Positions 41,987 to 51,300 of a stretch of DNA of 64,000 bases are shown piece by piece. Where the stretch lies: assembly GCA_964619065.1 (NCBI GenBank), contig CAZUCC010000011.1, positions 23,824 through 87,823 on the forward strand, in the 5' to 3' direction. The stretch comes from JANXUC01 sp964619065. GTDB lineage: Bacteria > Acidobacteriota > Terriglobia > Terriglobales > Acidobacteriaceae. The translations under genes and the position numbers were made by a program. How positions within the stretch are numbered: the first letter of the stretch is position 1; each line of letters begins with the position of its first letter. Under the pieces are notes generated by a model. The model did no database searches and was not told the DNA's origin. It saw only the letters and a list, made by a program, of their open reading frames with translations.

Positions 41987-42688
41987 CTAACGATGCCCGA
42001 TCCACTGAGGGTCCAACTCCGGCGCCACGATCTCTCCATCGCGCATATGAATGATGCGGTTTCCATAAGCTGCCGCTTCCGGATTGTGCGTAATCATCAT
42101 GACCGTCTGACCAAACTCGGTGTTGGCCTGCCGCAACATTTGCAAGACTGCAACCGAGTTTTTGGAGTCGAGATTTCCCGTGGGTTCATCCGCCAGCACC
42201 AGTGCGGGACGGTTGATGAGTGCCCGCGCCAGCGCGACCCGCTGCTGTTCGCCGCCGGACATTTCCGAAGGTTTGTGATCGAGACGCTTGTTCAAACCTA
42301 AAAGTCCGCACACTTTTTCGAAGTGTGCCGGATCGGCTGCCTTTCCGGCGATCTCCTGCGCAATATCGATGTTGGAGCGGGCGTTGAGGGTCGGAAGCAG
42401 ATTGAATTTTTGGAAGACGAAGCCAATTTTTTTCTTGCGCAACCGGGTGCGTTCCGCATCAGAAAGTTGCGACAGGTCCTCACCATCGATCACCAGGCGG
42501 CCGTTCGTGGCCTGTGTGAGCCCGCCCAACAGATAGAACAGCGTGGATTTGCCGCTTCCGGAAGGGCCGACGATGGTTACGAAATCGCCGCGCTGCACTT
42601 CAAACGAAACTCCGCGCAGAGCGGGCACATCCACTTTTCCCACGCGATAGGTTTTCTGCAGATTTACGGCTTCAATGAACGCGGCCAT
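41987..42688 (-). CDS. ABC transporter ATPase, LolD/MacB type
   Basis: A 233-residue ATPase. Walker A VGPSGSGKSTLFYLLGG, Q loop VFQKFNLLP, signature MSGGEQQRVALARAL, Walker B LVLADEPTGNLD and the switch His in MMITHNPE are all present. The TGNLDS and Q-loop sequences are typical of the MacB/LolD branch that works with FtsX-type permeases like the two at 3269-5932, which lack a neighbouring ATPase. The gene itself has no permease neighbour, so pairing across the distance is plausible but unproved. Confidence 0.9.
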   Translation of the reverse strand: MAAFIEAVNLQKTYRVGKVDVPALRGVSFEVQRGDFVTIVGPSGSGKSTLFYLLGGLTQATNGRLVIDGEDLSQLSDAERTRLRKKKIGFVFQKFNLLPTLNARSNIDIAQEIAGKAADPAHFEKVCGLLGLNKRLDHKPSEMSGGEQQRVALARALINRPALVLADEPTGNLDSKNSVAVLQMLRQANTEFGQTVMMITHNPEAAAYGNRIIHMRDGEIVAPELDPQWIGHR

Positions 42689-42722
42689 TCGTGAAGCACG
42701 ATCTTACACGAATGGCGCCCGT

Positions 42723-43169
42723 TTATGCGTTCGCAGTCGCATGCGCGGCAGCGTGCACAAGACGCGAGTCCGGCGCGAGCGGCGGAGTCAGCGTTCGCTT
42801 CGGTCCGCGTCTGCGCACCAGCAACGTGCGCACGTGCCCAAGCAGCTCAGCGGAAGACTGCGCATTCTTGGGCAAAAATACATCCGCCAGTGTTTCATAT
42901 TCGAAAAGCTTAAGCCGGGTGGAAAGCAAGATGGCCGGAGTTCGCGGAGATGCCGCCTTCACCGCCTCAATCAAGCGGGGACCATCGAGGTCGGGAAGAA
43001 TCAAGTCCGCGATGACCAGGTCGACATTGCCTCCACGAACATGTTCCAGAGCCTGATCGGCGCGCGCGCAGCAAACCACGCGGTAGCCACGCGTTTCCAG
43101 CAAAATCTTGCGAATGGAGAGAGCTTGCTCATTGCCGTCGGCGCAAAGGATGGTTCGTTTCGGCTTCAT
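42723..43169 (-). CDS. Single-domain response regulator
   Basis: A 148-residue stand-alone receiver. Asp11 in the acidic pocket, phospho-acceptor Asp55 (LVIADLILPDLDG) and the conserved Lys (VFLPKNA) are present; there is no output domain, only a basic C-terminal tail. It would pass phosphate onward or bind a partner. It lies 34 bases before the ABC ATPase in the same direction. The soluble histidine kinase at 9109-10287 is a possible but unlinked partner. The start follows GAGGAAA. Confidence 0.83.
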   Translation of the reverse strand: MKPKRTILCADGNEQALSIRKILLETRGYRVVCCARADQALEHVRGGNVDLVIADLILPDLDGPRLIEAVKAASPRTPAILLSTRLKLFEYETLADVFLPKNAQSSAELLGHVRTLLVRRRGPKRTLTPPLAPDSRLVHAAAHATANA

Positions 43170-43360
43170 TCATTTTCCTCGGGGACAGGATAATGTTTCG
43201 CAGATCTGTTTTTCTTACAGATCGAACGTGGCGTGAATCCTAAATGGCTGCGTGAAGTTTGCAAAGTAGCGGAGCAGTTAATGCTACTTTGGTGCCACAC
43301 ACGATTGTGCGGCACTGCACAACGCCGCATGGACTGCGACTTGTATGTCCCACCAAAGTG

Positions 43361-44242
43361 CTAGAGCGTGAATTCTCCCCGCATCACTTCCACAGAATTT
43401 CCACCGACACGCACGTTGACCACGCGATCAGCTTCTCGATCGGCGCGCACAAAGATCTCGCTGGGGCGCTTCATCTCTATGCCTTGCTCGATCATGACGC
43501 GCTCATTCGGCGCAGCGATTCCGTGGGCTGCCATCCATGCCGCCGTGCATCCTCCCGCCGATCCGGTGGCGGGGTCTTCACCGTTGTAAAAGAGCATGCG
43601 CGCATGCAAATGCGCCTCCGGGTTCACGGTTTCGCGGGAAACAAAGTAAAAGAATTTTCCGTTGGTCTTTTCCAAATATTCGCTGCCTGTGCGCAGATCG
43701 ATGCGCAGATTCTGCAGTGCAGCCAGCGTCTTGATCGGAACGATTGTGTAGGCCAGCCCCGTGGAAACGGTTTCAATCGGGACACTCGTGTCGATGTCAG
43801 TGACGGCCAGCCCTGTCACACGGGCGATTGTCTCCGCGTCGTGCCGCGCGCCGAACTCCGGATCTTTCTGCCGCATCTCGCCGAAGGGCGCCTGCCCGGG
43901 AGCATCCTCAAAGCGCACGGGTACGGTGCCAACATTCAATTCGAGTGTCACCTCCGGCATTGCGCTGGCGCCGCGCAGGACAAAGGCGGTCCCCAGCGTG
44001 GGATGCCCCGCGAAAGGCAATTCTTCCGCGACGGTAAAAATCCGCACGCGCACGCCGCGAGCTTTCTCGGCAGCCGCGTCGCGCGGGAGCACAAACGTCG
44101 TTTCCGACAGATTCGTTTCCTTCGCAATAGTCTGCATCTCCGCGTCGCTCAATCCGGTCGCGTCCGTAAATACGGCGAGAGCGTTGCCCTCGAGCCGCTT
44201 CTTGGTGAAAACATCCATCTGCACCATGGCAAATCGCCGCAT
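43361..44242 (-). CDS. PhzF-family isomerase/epimerase-like protein
   Basis: A 293-residue protein with the two-lobe PhzF fold. The catalytic Glu47 is in KETNLSETTFVLP; the diagnostic ELPFAGHPTLGTAFVL and DPATGSAGG blocks are present. PhzF itself isomerises a phenazine precursor, but most relatives in bacteria without phenazine genes have other or unknown substrates, and no phenazine genes are here. Start at ATG behind AGGAGACAG. Confidence 0.87.
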   Translation of the reverse strand: MRRFAMVQMDVFTKKRLEGNALAVFTDATGLSDAEMQTIAKETNLSETTFVLPRDAAAEKARGVRVRIFTVAEELPFAGHPTLGTAFVLRGASAMPEVTLELNVGTVPVRFEDAPGQAPFGEMRQKDPEFGARHDAETIARVTGLAVTDIDTSVPIETVSTGLAYTIVPIKTLAALQNLRIDLRTGSEYLEKTNGKFFYFVSRETVNPEAHLHARMLFYNGEDPATGSAGGCTAAWMAAHGIAAPNERVMIEQGIEMKRPSEIFVRADREADRVVNVRVGGNSVEVMRGEFTL

Positions 44243-44299
44243 GGAACTGTCTCCTGTGGACTAATCAGTTTAAAGGAATCTGTTTTTTTTTATCTTTGC

Positions 44300-44330
44300 G
44301 AGCAGATTCCTCGCTGCGCTCGGAATGACA
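44300..44330. repeat. Second copy (one arm) of the dispersed repeat
   Basis: GAGCAGATTCCTCGC (44300-44314), then TCGGAATGACA (44320-44330), identical in sequence to the right arms of the complete copy at 41845-41937. The left arms are missing. Confidence 0.7.
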
Positions 44331-44395
44331 ATTGTTGTGGAATCTAATGACCGCGTTGCGCTACTGCCAAGAAGTTGTTACAACAAGGAGCGCCC

Positions 44396-44492
44396 GGAAG
44401 CGTTTGTTATCCGGTGATAGTCCCGGTCTTCAAAACCGGCGGGCGGCATCTCCGATGTCGCCGGTGCGTTCGACTCGCACACGCTTCCGCCA
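44396..44492 (+). tRNA. selC: tRNA-Sec (UCA), selenocysteine
   Basis: A 97-nt tRNA with the features of selenocysteine tRNA: an eight-base acceptor stem (GGAAGCGT with ACGCTTCC), anticodon loop CTTCAAA with anticodon TCA at 44430-44432, a very long variable arm (GGCGGCATC with GATGTCGCC around 44442-44462), T loop GTTCGAC and encoded GCCA end. It is charged with serine and converted to selenocysteine by SelA with selenophosphate from SelD; SelB brings it to UGA codons. None of those genes, and no obvious selenoprotein, is in this window. Confidence 0.93.
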
Positions 44493-44654
44493 TTTCATTT
44501 CAATCGTGGGAGAGTTCGAGAGAATCGGGACGTTGAGATTCCGGACTCCCACCTTTCGCGAAGTGCGCGAAAGAAAGATGGGGCACCAGCCTTGGCGCAT
44601 TTGCGAAGCAAGGGAAACGGGAAGCTCGCGCCCCGCGCTCATCCACGGCAGTTG

Positions 44655-45512
44655 TTACTCGCTGAACACAAATCTCAGTCCGCGATTGAACGTCTCCGGC
44701 TTGTTACCGGCGTGACGTTCTCCCTCGATCACGCGCGTTTCCAGCTTTAGGCCCTTGTAGCTGCGGGACTGGAGCGTGTGCATGAACTCCTGCACGGGAG
44801 TGGAAAGCTCCTCCAATCCGCCGACTGCCAAAAATAGTTTCACGGGCAGTTCTTTGTGAGTGCGTGCGTATTCAGCTTCCTGCTTGAAAGTGGAGCGGTC
44901 ATCGTAGGGCACCGCCGGACTGGCTGCAATGTATGCGGAGAAAAGTCCTGGATCGGCGAACAAGGTGTACAAAGTGAACAGCCCCGCAAAGGAGCTGCCC
45001 TGCAGAACCCGGTGCGATGCGTCGGCCCTGTAATTCGCTTCGATGAAGGGAATCAGTTCCGTCTTCAGAAATTTGAGGAATTTGGAGCCATCCCCTGATC
45101 CCTTCACCTGGGGGGTTGCCGTCGGCGTGTCGTCCATGGCTCGGAGGCTGCCGTAATCCGCATTCTCGCCTGAGTAGGTGATTCCAACTAGGATCATTTC
45201 GGGCACGAATTTGTCGTAGACCAAGCCTCCCGCCACGGAATCCATCAATTTGAAATCCCATTGGCCGTCGAGGATGTAGAGCACAGGATACTTTTGGGTC
45301 TTCTCCTGGCCGTAACTTTCCGGAATGTGAATGTAGAGGTCGTAGTCACGGCCGGTCGAAGTTGACCTCATCATCCTCACTTCCGAGCCGGCAATCATGA
45401 CCTTGGGGAAAGTTTGTGGGTGCGTTGCAGGCGCCTGCTGAGTACACGCAACCCCAGTCAAGAGAAGGAGCAGGCAAACAATTGCAGCGAAAGCCCACGA
45501 TAGAGATTTCAT
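44655..45512 (-). CDS. Exported esterase of the IroE/Fes type (alpha/beta hydrolase)
   Basis: A 285-residue lipoprotein-like hydrolase. The signal helix ends at LLTGVAC. The mature part has the esterase fold: YPVLYILDGQWDF, the nucleophile in LQGSSFAGLFTLY (GxSxxG), and the terminal His in GERHAGNKP. It resembles enterobactin-esterase-like and esterase-D proteins that cleave ester bonds of siderophores or other surface esters. Start at ATG behind GAGGTAGCGG. Substrate unknown. Confidence 0.82.
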   Translation of the reverse strand: MKSLSWAFAAIVCLLLLLTGVACTQQAPATHPQTFPKVMIAGSEVRMMRSTSTGRDYDLYIHIPESYGQEKTQKYPVLYILDGQWDFKLMDSVAGGLVYDKFVPEMILVGITYSGENADYGSLRAMDDTPTATPQVKGSGDGSKFLKFLKTELIPFIEANYRADASHRVLQGSSFAGLFTLYTLFADPGLFSAYIAASPAVPYDDRSTFKQEAEYARTHKELPVKLFLAVGGLEELSTPVQEFMHTLQSRSYKGLKLETRVIEGERHAGNKPETFNRGLRFVFSE

Positions 45513-45619
45513 CCGCTACCTCGCAATGCAAGGCAAAATTCTACAGGAATTCATCCACGTGAGGCGGTGTCTTTAATCATGCTTTCGCGCACTTGGCGAA
45601 GCATGGGAGTGGAGTTGCT

Positions 45620-46600
45620 CTACTCGAGCGCCGTTCCCCGAGCAACGCAGGTAGCGGCCTGTCCATCCGCTGAGGCGCGAACTACTGCGGATTCATCGAC
45701 ACAAAACGCTCGTCCCATAGCATTGTCGGCGGGGACGGCGGTGAGCTGGAAGTGTGTGCTTGGCGTACTTCCGCAGCCAGTCAGGGAAAAGATATAGCCA
45801 CGCTTTTTGCCGCTGGCGAGCCGGCTTTCAATCAGCATGGCCTGATGCTCGTTCGGCGTTCCTTGACCAAAGCCATCCAAGTCCGACAAGGAGCAGGTGT
45901 AACCGGTATTCCCATAGGTCACGGCGTAGGCTGTTTCCGCTGTCACGATGGTGCGCATCGAAGCAATCGCCGAAAGCTCGTCGGCGCGAGCTACGCCTGA
46001 GCCCGGCGTCACCACGGCAATTCCCGTGGCGCCTTGAGCGTCCGTCACCAGAGTCTTCAACAGTTCCGGGTCCGCCAATGCGACGCGTATGGTGACGGAG
46101 ATTTCACTCAGACGCCAAACATTCTTCTCCTGCTTCATCACGCATGTCAGCGCGGGAAGGACGGGCGACTTTTCTGGCTGTCCATTCTTGAACATCCGAA
46201 AGGAGAGTTCGATGTCGTCTTCATCGCCGCGCAAATCATCCTTCTCTACGATGGCTTCAAACTTGGTCAGAATGTTGGGTTGCTCCACCGAAAGTAAAGT
46301 CGAGCCCGTCTCAAACGTCTGTATACGGTTTTCAGGAGTATTGAGTTGGCTGCTAACCATGGAGAACTGCTGCAACAGAGAAGGCCCGCCTGCGCCCGCT
46401 TCGCGTATCGCTTTTCGCGTCGCCTCGGGCAAATGTCTTTCCAGGCTGCCGGGCTTGCCGAAGAACATATCCAGCAAAGCCTGCCGCGCGTTTTGCGGAA
46501 CACGCGGCGCCGGCAAGGAACTATCCTGCGCGAACAGAAGCCCGGCAACGGTGACGCACCCAATCATCAGCATAAAGCGGATAGAGTTTTTCATAGCCAT
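45620..46600 (-). CDS. Exported hypothetical protein with pilin-like segment
   Basis: A 326-residue protein. An N-terminal signal or anchor (FMLMIGCVTVAGLLFAQ) is followed by a soluble body of unknown fold, then SAIASMRTIVTAETAYAVTY, a segment typical of the pseudopilin helix-like region in Acidobacteria proteins, and a Cys-rich C-terminal end. Start at MAMKNSIRF (46600); ATG at 46594 or the far 46663 are alternatives. The gap of 57 bases to the beta-propeller gene upstream suggests a shared transcript. Function unknown. Confidence 0.6.
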   Translation of the reverse strand: MAMKNSIRFMLMIGCVTVAGLLFAQDSSLPAPRVPQNARQALLDMFFGKPGSLERHLPEATRKAIREAGAGGPSLLQQFSMVSSQLNTPENRIQTFETGSTLLSVEQPNILTKFEAIVEKDDLRGDEDDIELSFRMFKNGQPEKSPVLPALTCVMKQEKNVWRLSEISVTIRVALADPELLKTLVTDAQGATGIAVVTPGSGVARADELSAIASMRTIVTAETAYAVTYGNTGYTCSLSDLDGFGQGTPNEHQAMLIESRLASGKKRGYIFSLTGCGSTPSTHFQLTAVPADNAMGRAFCVDESAVVRASADGQAATCVARGTALE

Positions 46601-46720
46601 CAAGCCTAGGTCTTCAAGTGCATGCTGCCAAACCATCTTGCTCTGGAATCGCAACACGGTCAACGCGCCGTTAGGCAGCGACTACGGTAACGTTACGGAA
46701 CTCTTTCCGCCTCATTGTCC

Positions 46721-47749
46721 CTATGGCCCCAGCTCAATCACCTCAAACGACTCCGGCAGGATTGCCGGTCGCGGATGGGGCGCTTCCGCCGTTGGCGCGG
46801 GGGCAGGGCCGAATTTCGCTGTAACAACGTAGACCTTGTGCGTTTCCGGATCGAGCGTCATCGTCCGCGCACCCTTAGCTGTTGTCACCGTCTCCAATAC
46901 GCTGAACTTGTCGGGAGAGTCTTCTTTCACGACCGTCAGATTGCCTTCGCCGTTGGAACTAAACGCCAGCATGGTCTCGGGATCGAAGGCGTTGGCGTCG
47001 ACACCGTCGCCGATCGGCAGGGTGGTTACAACCGCTCCGGTGTCAGCATTGACCACCGCCATCACCTTGTTGTCGCAACCGGCGAACAGGCGCCGATTCT
47101 TCTTGTCCATGGCCAAGCCCGATGGGTCTTCGCATCCGGTCAACTTCCAGCGATGGATTTCCTTGAGCGCTTGTGGATCGAACTCTACCAGTTCACTCTT
47201 GTCTTCAATATTCACATACATGCGTCCCTTGCCATCCGAGACAGCAGACTCCGGCTTGCCTCCCAGGGGGATGGTGCCGGCCACTTTCCCAGTGGCTACG
47301 TCGATGGCCGTGGTGTCGTGTCCGCGGCCGTTGAACGTGAAAATTCGTTTCGAAAACGGATCGTAAGCAATGGCGTCGGGACCGTCGCCTACCTTGATCC
47401 GCGCGGTTTCGTGCAGGTCTTTGAGATCAAATACCGTGACTGTGCTCTCGCGCCCGTTACTGGCGAACCCTTGCCCTGCGTCCGGAACCAGCGCTACGCC
47501 ATGGACGCCGGGCGTATTGGCAACTTCCCCGGTCACTTTACCGGAGGGAACGTCCACCACAATCACCTTGGTTCCGCGCGTGATGAATAGACGATGTCCC
47601 GCGGAGTCAAAGGTTAGGTAATCCCACCCACCCTCACCGCCGAGAGCCATGTGCCGCAGTACGTGGTATTTCGGAGCATCCGCGGCCAGAGCTGCGCCGA
47701 CCAGACAAAAAGCAGTTACCGCCACCGCCACCCAACGTCGAAAGTCCAT
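46721..47749 (-). CDS. Exported YncE-like beta-propeller protein
   Basis: A 342-residue secreted propeller. Signal peptide WVAVAVTAFCLVGAALA, then about seven blades of the YVTN/NHL kind (DGPDAIAYDPFSKRIFTFN, AMDKKNRRLFAGCDNK, TMTLDPETHKVYVV). Such proteins bind ligands or partners in the periplasm; the Pro-rich GPAPAPTAEAPHPRP near the end may extend from the wheel. A classic AGGAGG precedes the ATG. Ligand unknown. Confidence 0.78.
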   Translation of the reverse strand: MDFRRWVAVAVTAFCLVGAALAADAPKYHVLRHMALGGEGGWDYLTFDSAGHRLFITRGTKVIVVDVPSGKVTGEVANTPGVHGVALVPDAGQGFASNGRESTVTVFDLKDLHETARIKVGDGPDAIAYDPFSKRIFTFNGRGHDTTAIDVATGKVAGTIPLGGKPESAVSDGKGRMYVNIEDKSELVEFDPQALKEIHRWKLTGCEDPSGLAMDKKNRRLFAGCDNKVMAVVNADTGAVVTTLPIGDGVDANAFDPETMLAFSSNGEGNLTVVKEDSPDKFSVLETVTTAKGARTMTLDPETHKVYVVTAKFGPAPAPTAEAPHPRPAILPESFEVIELGP

Positions 47750-47949
47750 GATTGCCTCCTATTCGCTCGTAGCCGCACACTCTTACTTACTTACCCGAGC
47801 ACCATGCTACGCCGTGGCGCCACCCAGAGCCAAATCGAGAGTTGAATGTTCAACAGAAACAATCAGGCCGGGTCCGGTCAAGGCACACGAGCAGAAAACG
47901 GGAACATAGATGGGATCACCGAAGCAGTGGGCTCAACAAGACCATAGTT

Positions 47950-48471
47950 CTAGATTTCCCGGGCGCGCTTCGACCACAGCCAAAGGCCACCCGTGACTTC
48001 CGCCGGCAGGCGATACCCCAGTTGGCGGGCAAGCAACACAATCTGTCCCCGGTGATGACCTTCGTGCGCGATGAAATAGCCCAAAACGTGACCAACATCG
48101 AGGGGAAGATTGCGCCACACATAAGACGACGAGCCGGGAATGCTTCCCCCTTGATCACAGCCGAACTTGAGCAGACTCAAGATCCCGGCGCTGCTCTGTT
48201 GCAGTGCCGAAATGAGATCCTTAGGCTTCACCTTGTAGCGATCGACGCTCCGCGGCACAGCGAAGCCGTGCTCCTTGCCGAGCGTCTTGATCCACGTACA
48301 CCGGGCATTGTGAATGTGACCGGCCAGCATCCGAATGGTGCGACGCGGTGCTCCCGGCACCTTGGCTTCCCAGAGTTCGGCAGGCAAATGCTCGACCAGA
48401 AAAACCGTTACCCGGTTATTGGTCTTCCACGCGTCAAGGATCGTATCTCGCAGGTTGAGTGGAGAAGGCAT
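47950..48471 (-). CDS. DinB-family metal-dependent protein
   Basis: A 173-residue four-helix bundle with the DinB His triad: MLAGHIHNAR, and FIAHEGHHRGQIVLLARQL, whose histidines bind nickel, zinc or iron. The family includes bacillithiol transferase-like and maleylpyruvate isomerase-like enzymes; the thiol substrate is unknown. The start was set at MPSPLN (48471); an upstream ATG at 48486 is possible. Confidence 0.75.
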   Translation of the reverse strand: MPSPLNLRDTILDAWKTNNRVTVFLVEHLPAELWEAKVPGAPRRTIRMLAGHIHNARCTWIKTLGKEHGFAVPRSVDRYKVKPKDLISALQQSSAGILSLLKFGCDQGGSIPGSSSYVWRNLPLDVGHVLGYFIAHEGHHRGQIVLLARQLGYRLPAEVTGGLWLWSKRAREI

Positions 48472-48587
48472 ACCGCACCTCTTCAACGGTTCAGCGAATT
48501 CAACGGTTCAGCTAACGCCCGACGTCAGAGTTGATCGGGCGAGTGGAGCGTGCTCTTTAGCCCGTGGCAGTCAAGTATATATTTGCC

Positions 48588-49559
48588 CTAGTTAGCCAGG
48601 AGCAGGAGCTTCCCCGTTGTCTTGCGGCCTTCGAGGTCGCGGTGCGCCTGCTGCGCTTCGGCCAACGGATAGACGTGCTCGATGCGCAACTTCAGTTTTC
48701 CTGTCGCGATCATTCCGAGCACGGCTCCGGCACGCTTCTGTAATTCCTCAGAACTGGCGGTGTAGTGCCCCATGGTCGGCCGTGTGAGAAAGAGGGATCC
48801 CTTCTGCGAAAGCTGGATGAGATCAAACGGCGGCACAGCGCCGCTCGAGCCGCCAAAGAGCACCATCATGCCCCGTGGCCGCAGGACGTTCAGGCCTTTG
48901 TCGAAGGTCGTCTTTCCGACGGAATCGTAGACCACATCCACACCCTTGCCGCCGGTGAGGCGCTTTGTCTCTGCCTCGAAATCGGCCTGCGTGTAAAGAA
49001 TGACTTCGTCAGCCCCCGCTTCCCGCGCCAGTTGGGCCTTCTCGACTGTGGAAACCGTGGCAATTACACGCACTCCGAGATTGTGCGCCATCTGCGTCAG
49101 CAGCAACCCAACGCCGCCGGCAGCCGCATGTACCAACGCCGTTTGGCCGGATTTGAGGGGGAACGTGTCGTATGCGAGATAATGTGCGGTCATCCCCTGA
49201 AGCATCGCTGCGGCTGCCTGCCGGTCGTTGACGCCAGCGGGAATGATTACTAACCGGTCAGAAGATATGGTGGCATATTCTGCATATCCGCCCGTGACGC
49301 CGGCGTAGGCCACGCGATCACCGACCTTCACGCCAGCAGCCCCCGAGCCCACCGCAGTGACCACGCCAGCGGCCTCCTGCCCAATGACAAACGGCAGTGC
49401 CACCGGATAGCGGCCTTCGCGATGGTAAACATCGATGAAATTCACGCCCGCCGCGGTAATGCGCACCACGGCCTCATTGGGCTTGGGCAGGGGTATAGGT
49501 AACTCGACAAGTTGCAGGACTTCCGGACCACCGGTCTTCTGAACCTGGATTGCCTTCAT
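48588..49559 (-). CDS. NADPH:quinone reductase-like oxidoreductase (zeta-crystallin type)
   Basis: A 323-residue MDR-superfamily reductase. The catalytic-domain start is KAIQVQKTGGPEVLQLVELP, the quinone reductase signature is FIDVYHREGRYPVALPFVIG, and the NADPH-binding AAAGGVGLLLTQMA. It reduces quinones or enone compounds, one electron at a time. The start was placed at MKAI because the family begins there; ATGs at 49601 and 49637 would add 14 and 26 residues, and neither has a good ribosome site. It is divergent from the RNA helicase gene. Confidence 0.8.
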   Translation of the reverse strand: MKAIQVQKTGGPEVLQLVELPIPLPKPNEAVVRITAAGVNFIDVYHREGRYPVALPFVIGQEAAGVVTAVGSGAAGVKVGDRVAYAGVTGGYAEYATISSDRLVIIPAGVNDRQAAAAMLQGMTAHYLAYDTFPLKSGQTALVHAAAGGVGLLLTQMAHNLGVRVIATVSTVEKAQLAREAGADEVILYTQADFEAETKRLTGGKGVDVVYDSVGKTTFDKGLNVLRPRGMMVLFGGSSGAVPPFDLIQLSQKGSLFLTRPTMGHYTASSEELQKRAGAVLGMIATGKLKLRIEHVYPLAEAQQAHRDLEGRKTTGKLLLLAN

Positions 49560-49929
49560 AGCCGTATTCGATACAGACCTAGCCTCGGAAGATTCGGGCA
49601 TCTCCGTGAAACGTTTCTCGGGACGGGCGTTGCCCATACAAACCTATGTAAGGGGGGACGACCAAAAGGTTACTAAGGAATCATCTTTCCAAGCACACCC
49701 CCAAGTGCAATTTGCACCGAATCGTGTTACACTTCGTATAACGCTTAATTCAGCGGTTGTGTGGTGAGACTTCTGGTTCAATGTAACGATCTGAGAATTC
49801 CCGCCCCTGAGTCCCCACCGTACGTCTTCAGCGTAACTCAATCGAAACACTAGACTGGCTCTGTTCGTAGCCGCTCGCCGGATGCTTCCGTGTGTGCTGC
49901 CGTACTTGTGCCAGCCACAATAAGGATGC

Positions 49930-51180
49930 ATGCAGAATTTTTCAGAATTACAGCTTTCCCCCTACACACAGAAACAACTTTCCATTGCCAAATTTATTAC
50001 CCCCACACCGGTGCAGGATGCGGCGATTCCGGAGGCGCTTGCGGGCAAAGACCTGCTGGCTTTGGCGCAAACCGGAACGGGCAAGACGTTGGCATTTGTT
50101 ATCCCCATCATGGAGCAGCTGCTCCTCAAGGCTACGCCTGGGATTACGGCGTTGGTGCTGGTGCCCACGCGCGAACTGGCCATGCAAGTGGCGGATCAGT
50201 ACAACGCCCTGCGTGGACCGAAACTTGGGCCAGCAGCAGTAGTGGTAGGCGGCCTTTCCGAGCGGCAGCAGATTGCCAGCTTGCGCCAGGGTGCGCGAAT
50301 GGTGGTGGCTACGCCCGGACGGCTCGAGGACTTCCTCGACCGCGGCCTGATCTTGTTCCGTGGTCTGCGCACGCTTGTGCTCGACGAAGCGGACCGCATG
50401 CTCGACATGGGATTCCTTCCGGCCATTCGCCGGATTGTCTCCGTTCTGCCCAAAGACCGTCAGACACTGTTGTTTTCGGCCACATTGGAAGCTTCAGCGG
50501 CGCGCCTGGTGAACGACTACATGAAGAATCCAGTGCGGCTCAGTTTTGGGTCGCAATCGAAGCCGGCGGAGAATATTCGCGTGCAGGCTTTCGAGGTTCC
50601 CGCCGACCGCAAGCAGGAAGCTCTGGAACGCCTCCTGGCCAGCGAATCGGGCCGCTGCCTGGTGTTTGCTCGTACCAAACGTGGAACAGAACGGATTGCC
50701 AAGAACCTCGCTCGCGAAGGGTTTGCCGCTGCCATGATCCACGGCGACCGCTCGCAGTCGCAACGCATCGCAGCCTTGTCGGGATTCCAGACGGGCCGAT
50801 ATCAAGTGCTGGTAGCGACCGACTTGGCTTCGCGCGGCATTCACGTCGAGGACATCGCGCACGTCATTAACTATGACTTGCCTGAGGTTGCGGAAAACTT
50901 TATTCACCGCGTGGGCCGAACGGGGCGCGCCGGAAACTCAGGCATCGCGTCGACGCTCTTCGCGCGCGAACAGCGCTCGGAGCTACACCAGCTCGAGCGC
51001 ACGCTTGGTATCAAGATGGAGCGGATGGGGCCGGATGTCCCTTCGGCCAATCCGGAAAAAGATGCGCATCGCAGCGCTCTTCGCGCCGCCGTGAAGAAGC
51101 AGAATGCTCCACGACGCCCCGCGGACGCGCCCAAGTCGAGAATGGTGCGGATGCCCGGGGAAGTGCTGCAGATGGTGTAG
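49930..51180 (+). CDS. DEAD-box ATP-dependent RNA helicase, RhlE type
   Basis: A 416-residue two-RecA-domain helicase. Q motif TPVQDAAIPEAL, Walker A AQTGTGKT, PTRELAMQ, VLDEADRMLDMGF, SAT (FSATLEASA), and the last HRVGRTGRAG are all present. It remodels RNA duplexes, usually in ribosome assembly or mRNA decay, and often in cold adaptation. The basic C-terminal tail (KKQNAPRRPADAPKSR) binds RNA. A 51205-51238 terminator follows. Confidence 0.88.
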   Translation: MQNFSELQLSPYTQKQLSIAKFITPTPVQDAAIPEALAGKDLLALAQTGTGKTLAFVIPIMEQLLLKATPGITALVLVPTRELAMQVADQYNALRGPKLGPAAVVVGGLSERQQIASLRQGARMVVATPGRLEDFLDRGLILFRGLRTLVLDEADRMLDMGFLPAIRRIVSVLPKDRQTLLFSATLEASAARLVNDYMKNPVRLSFGSQSKPAENIRVQAFEVPADRKQEALERLLASESGRCLVFARTKRGTERIAKNLAREGFAAAMIHGDRSQSQRIAALSGFQTGRYQVLVATDLASRGIHVEDIAHVINYDLPEVAENFIHRVGRTGRAGNSGIASTLFAREQRSELHQLERTLGIKMERMGPDVPSANPEKDAHRSALRAAVKKQNAPRRPADAPKSRMVRMPGEVLQMV

Positions 51181-51204
51181 ATTTTCCGGAACTTTGAACT
51201 CAAT

Positions 51205-51238
51205 GCCGCTCCCGGCTTCCGCCGTGGGCGGCTTTTTT
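51205..51238 (+). terminator. Rho-independent terminator of the helicase gene
   Basis: GCCGC (51205-51209) pairs with GCGGC (51228-51232), with a nested CCGCC-type hairpin, followed by TTTTTT. It lies 25 bases after the helicase stop. Confidence 0.7.
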
Positions 51239-51300
51239 GTGTAGGCGACGCGGTAACTTGCCAGGCCTATAATGAATCTTCATAACTTTGGAGGCACTCT

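Noticed and set aside
43259..44347. A 362-codon plus-strand frame
   Set aside because: It mirrors the PhzF-like gene on the other strand and has no recognised motif.
44396..44492. tRNA-Ser or tRNA-Leu (long variable arm)
   Set aside because: The 8-bp acceptor stem and TCA anticodon identify selenocysteine tRNA.
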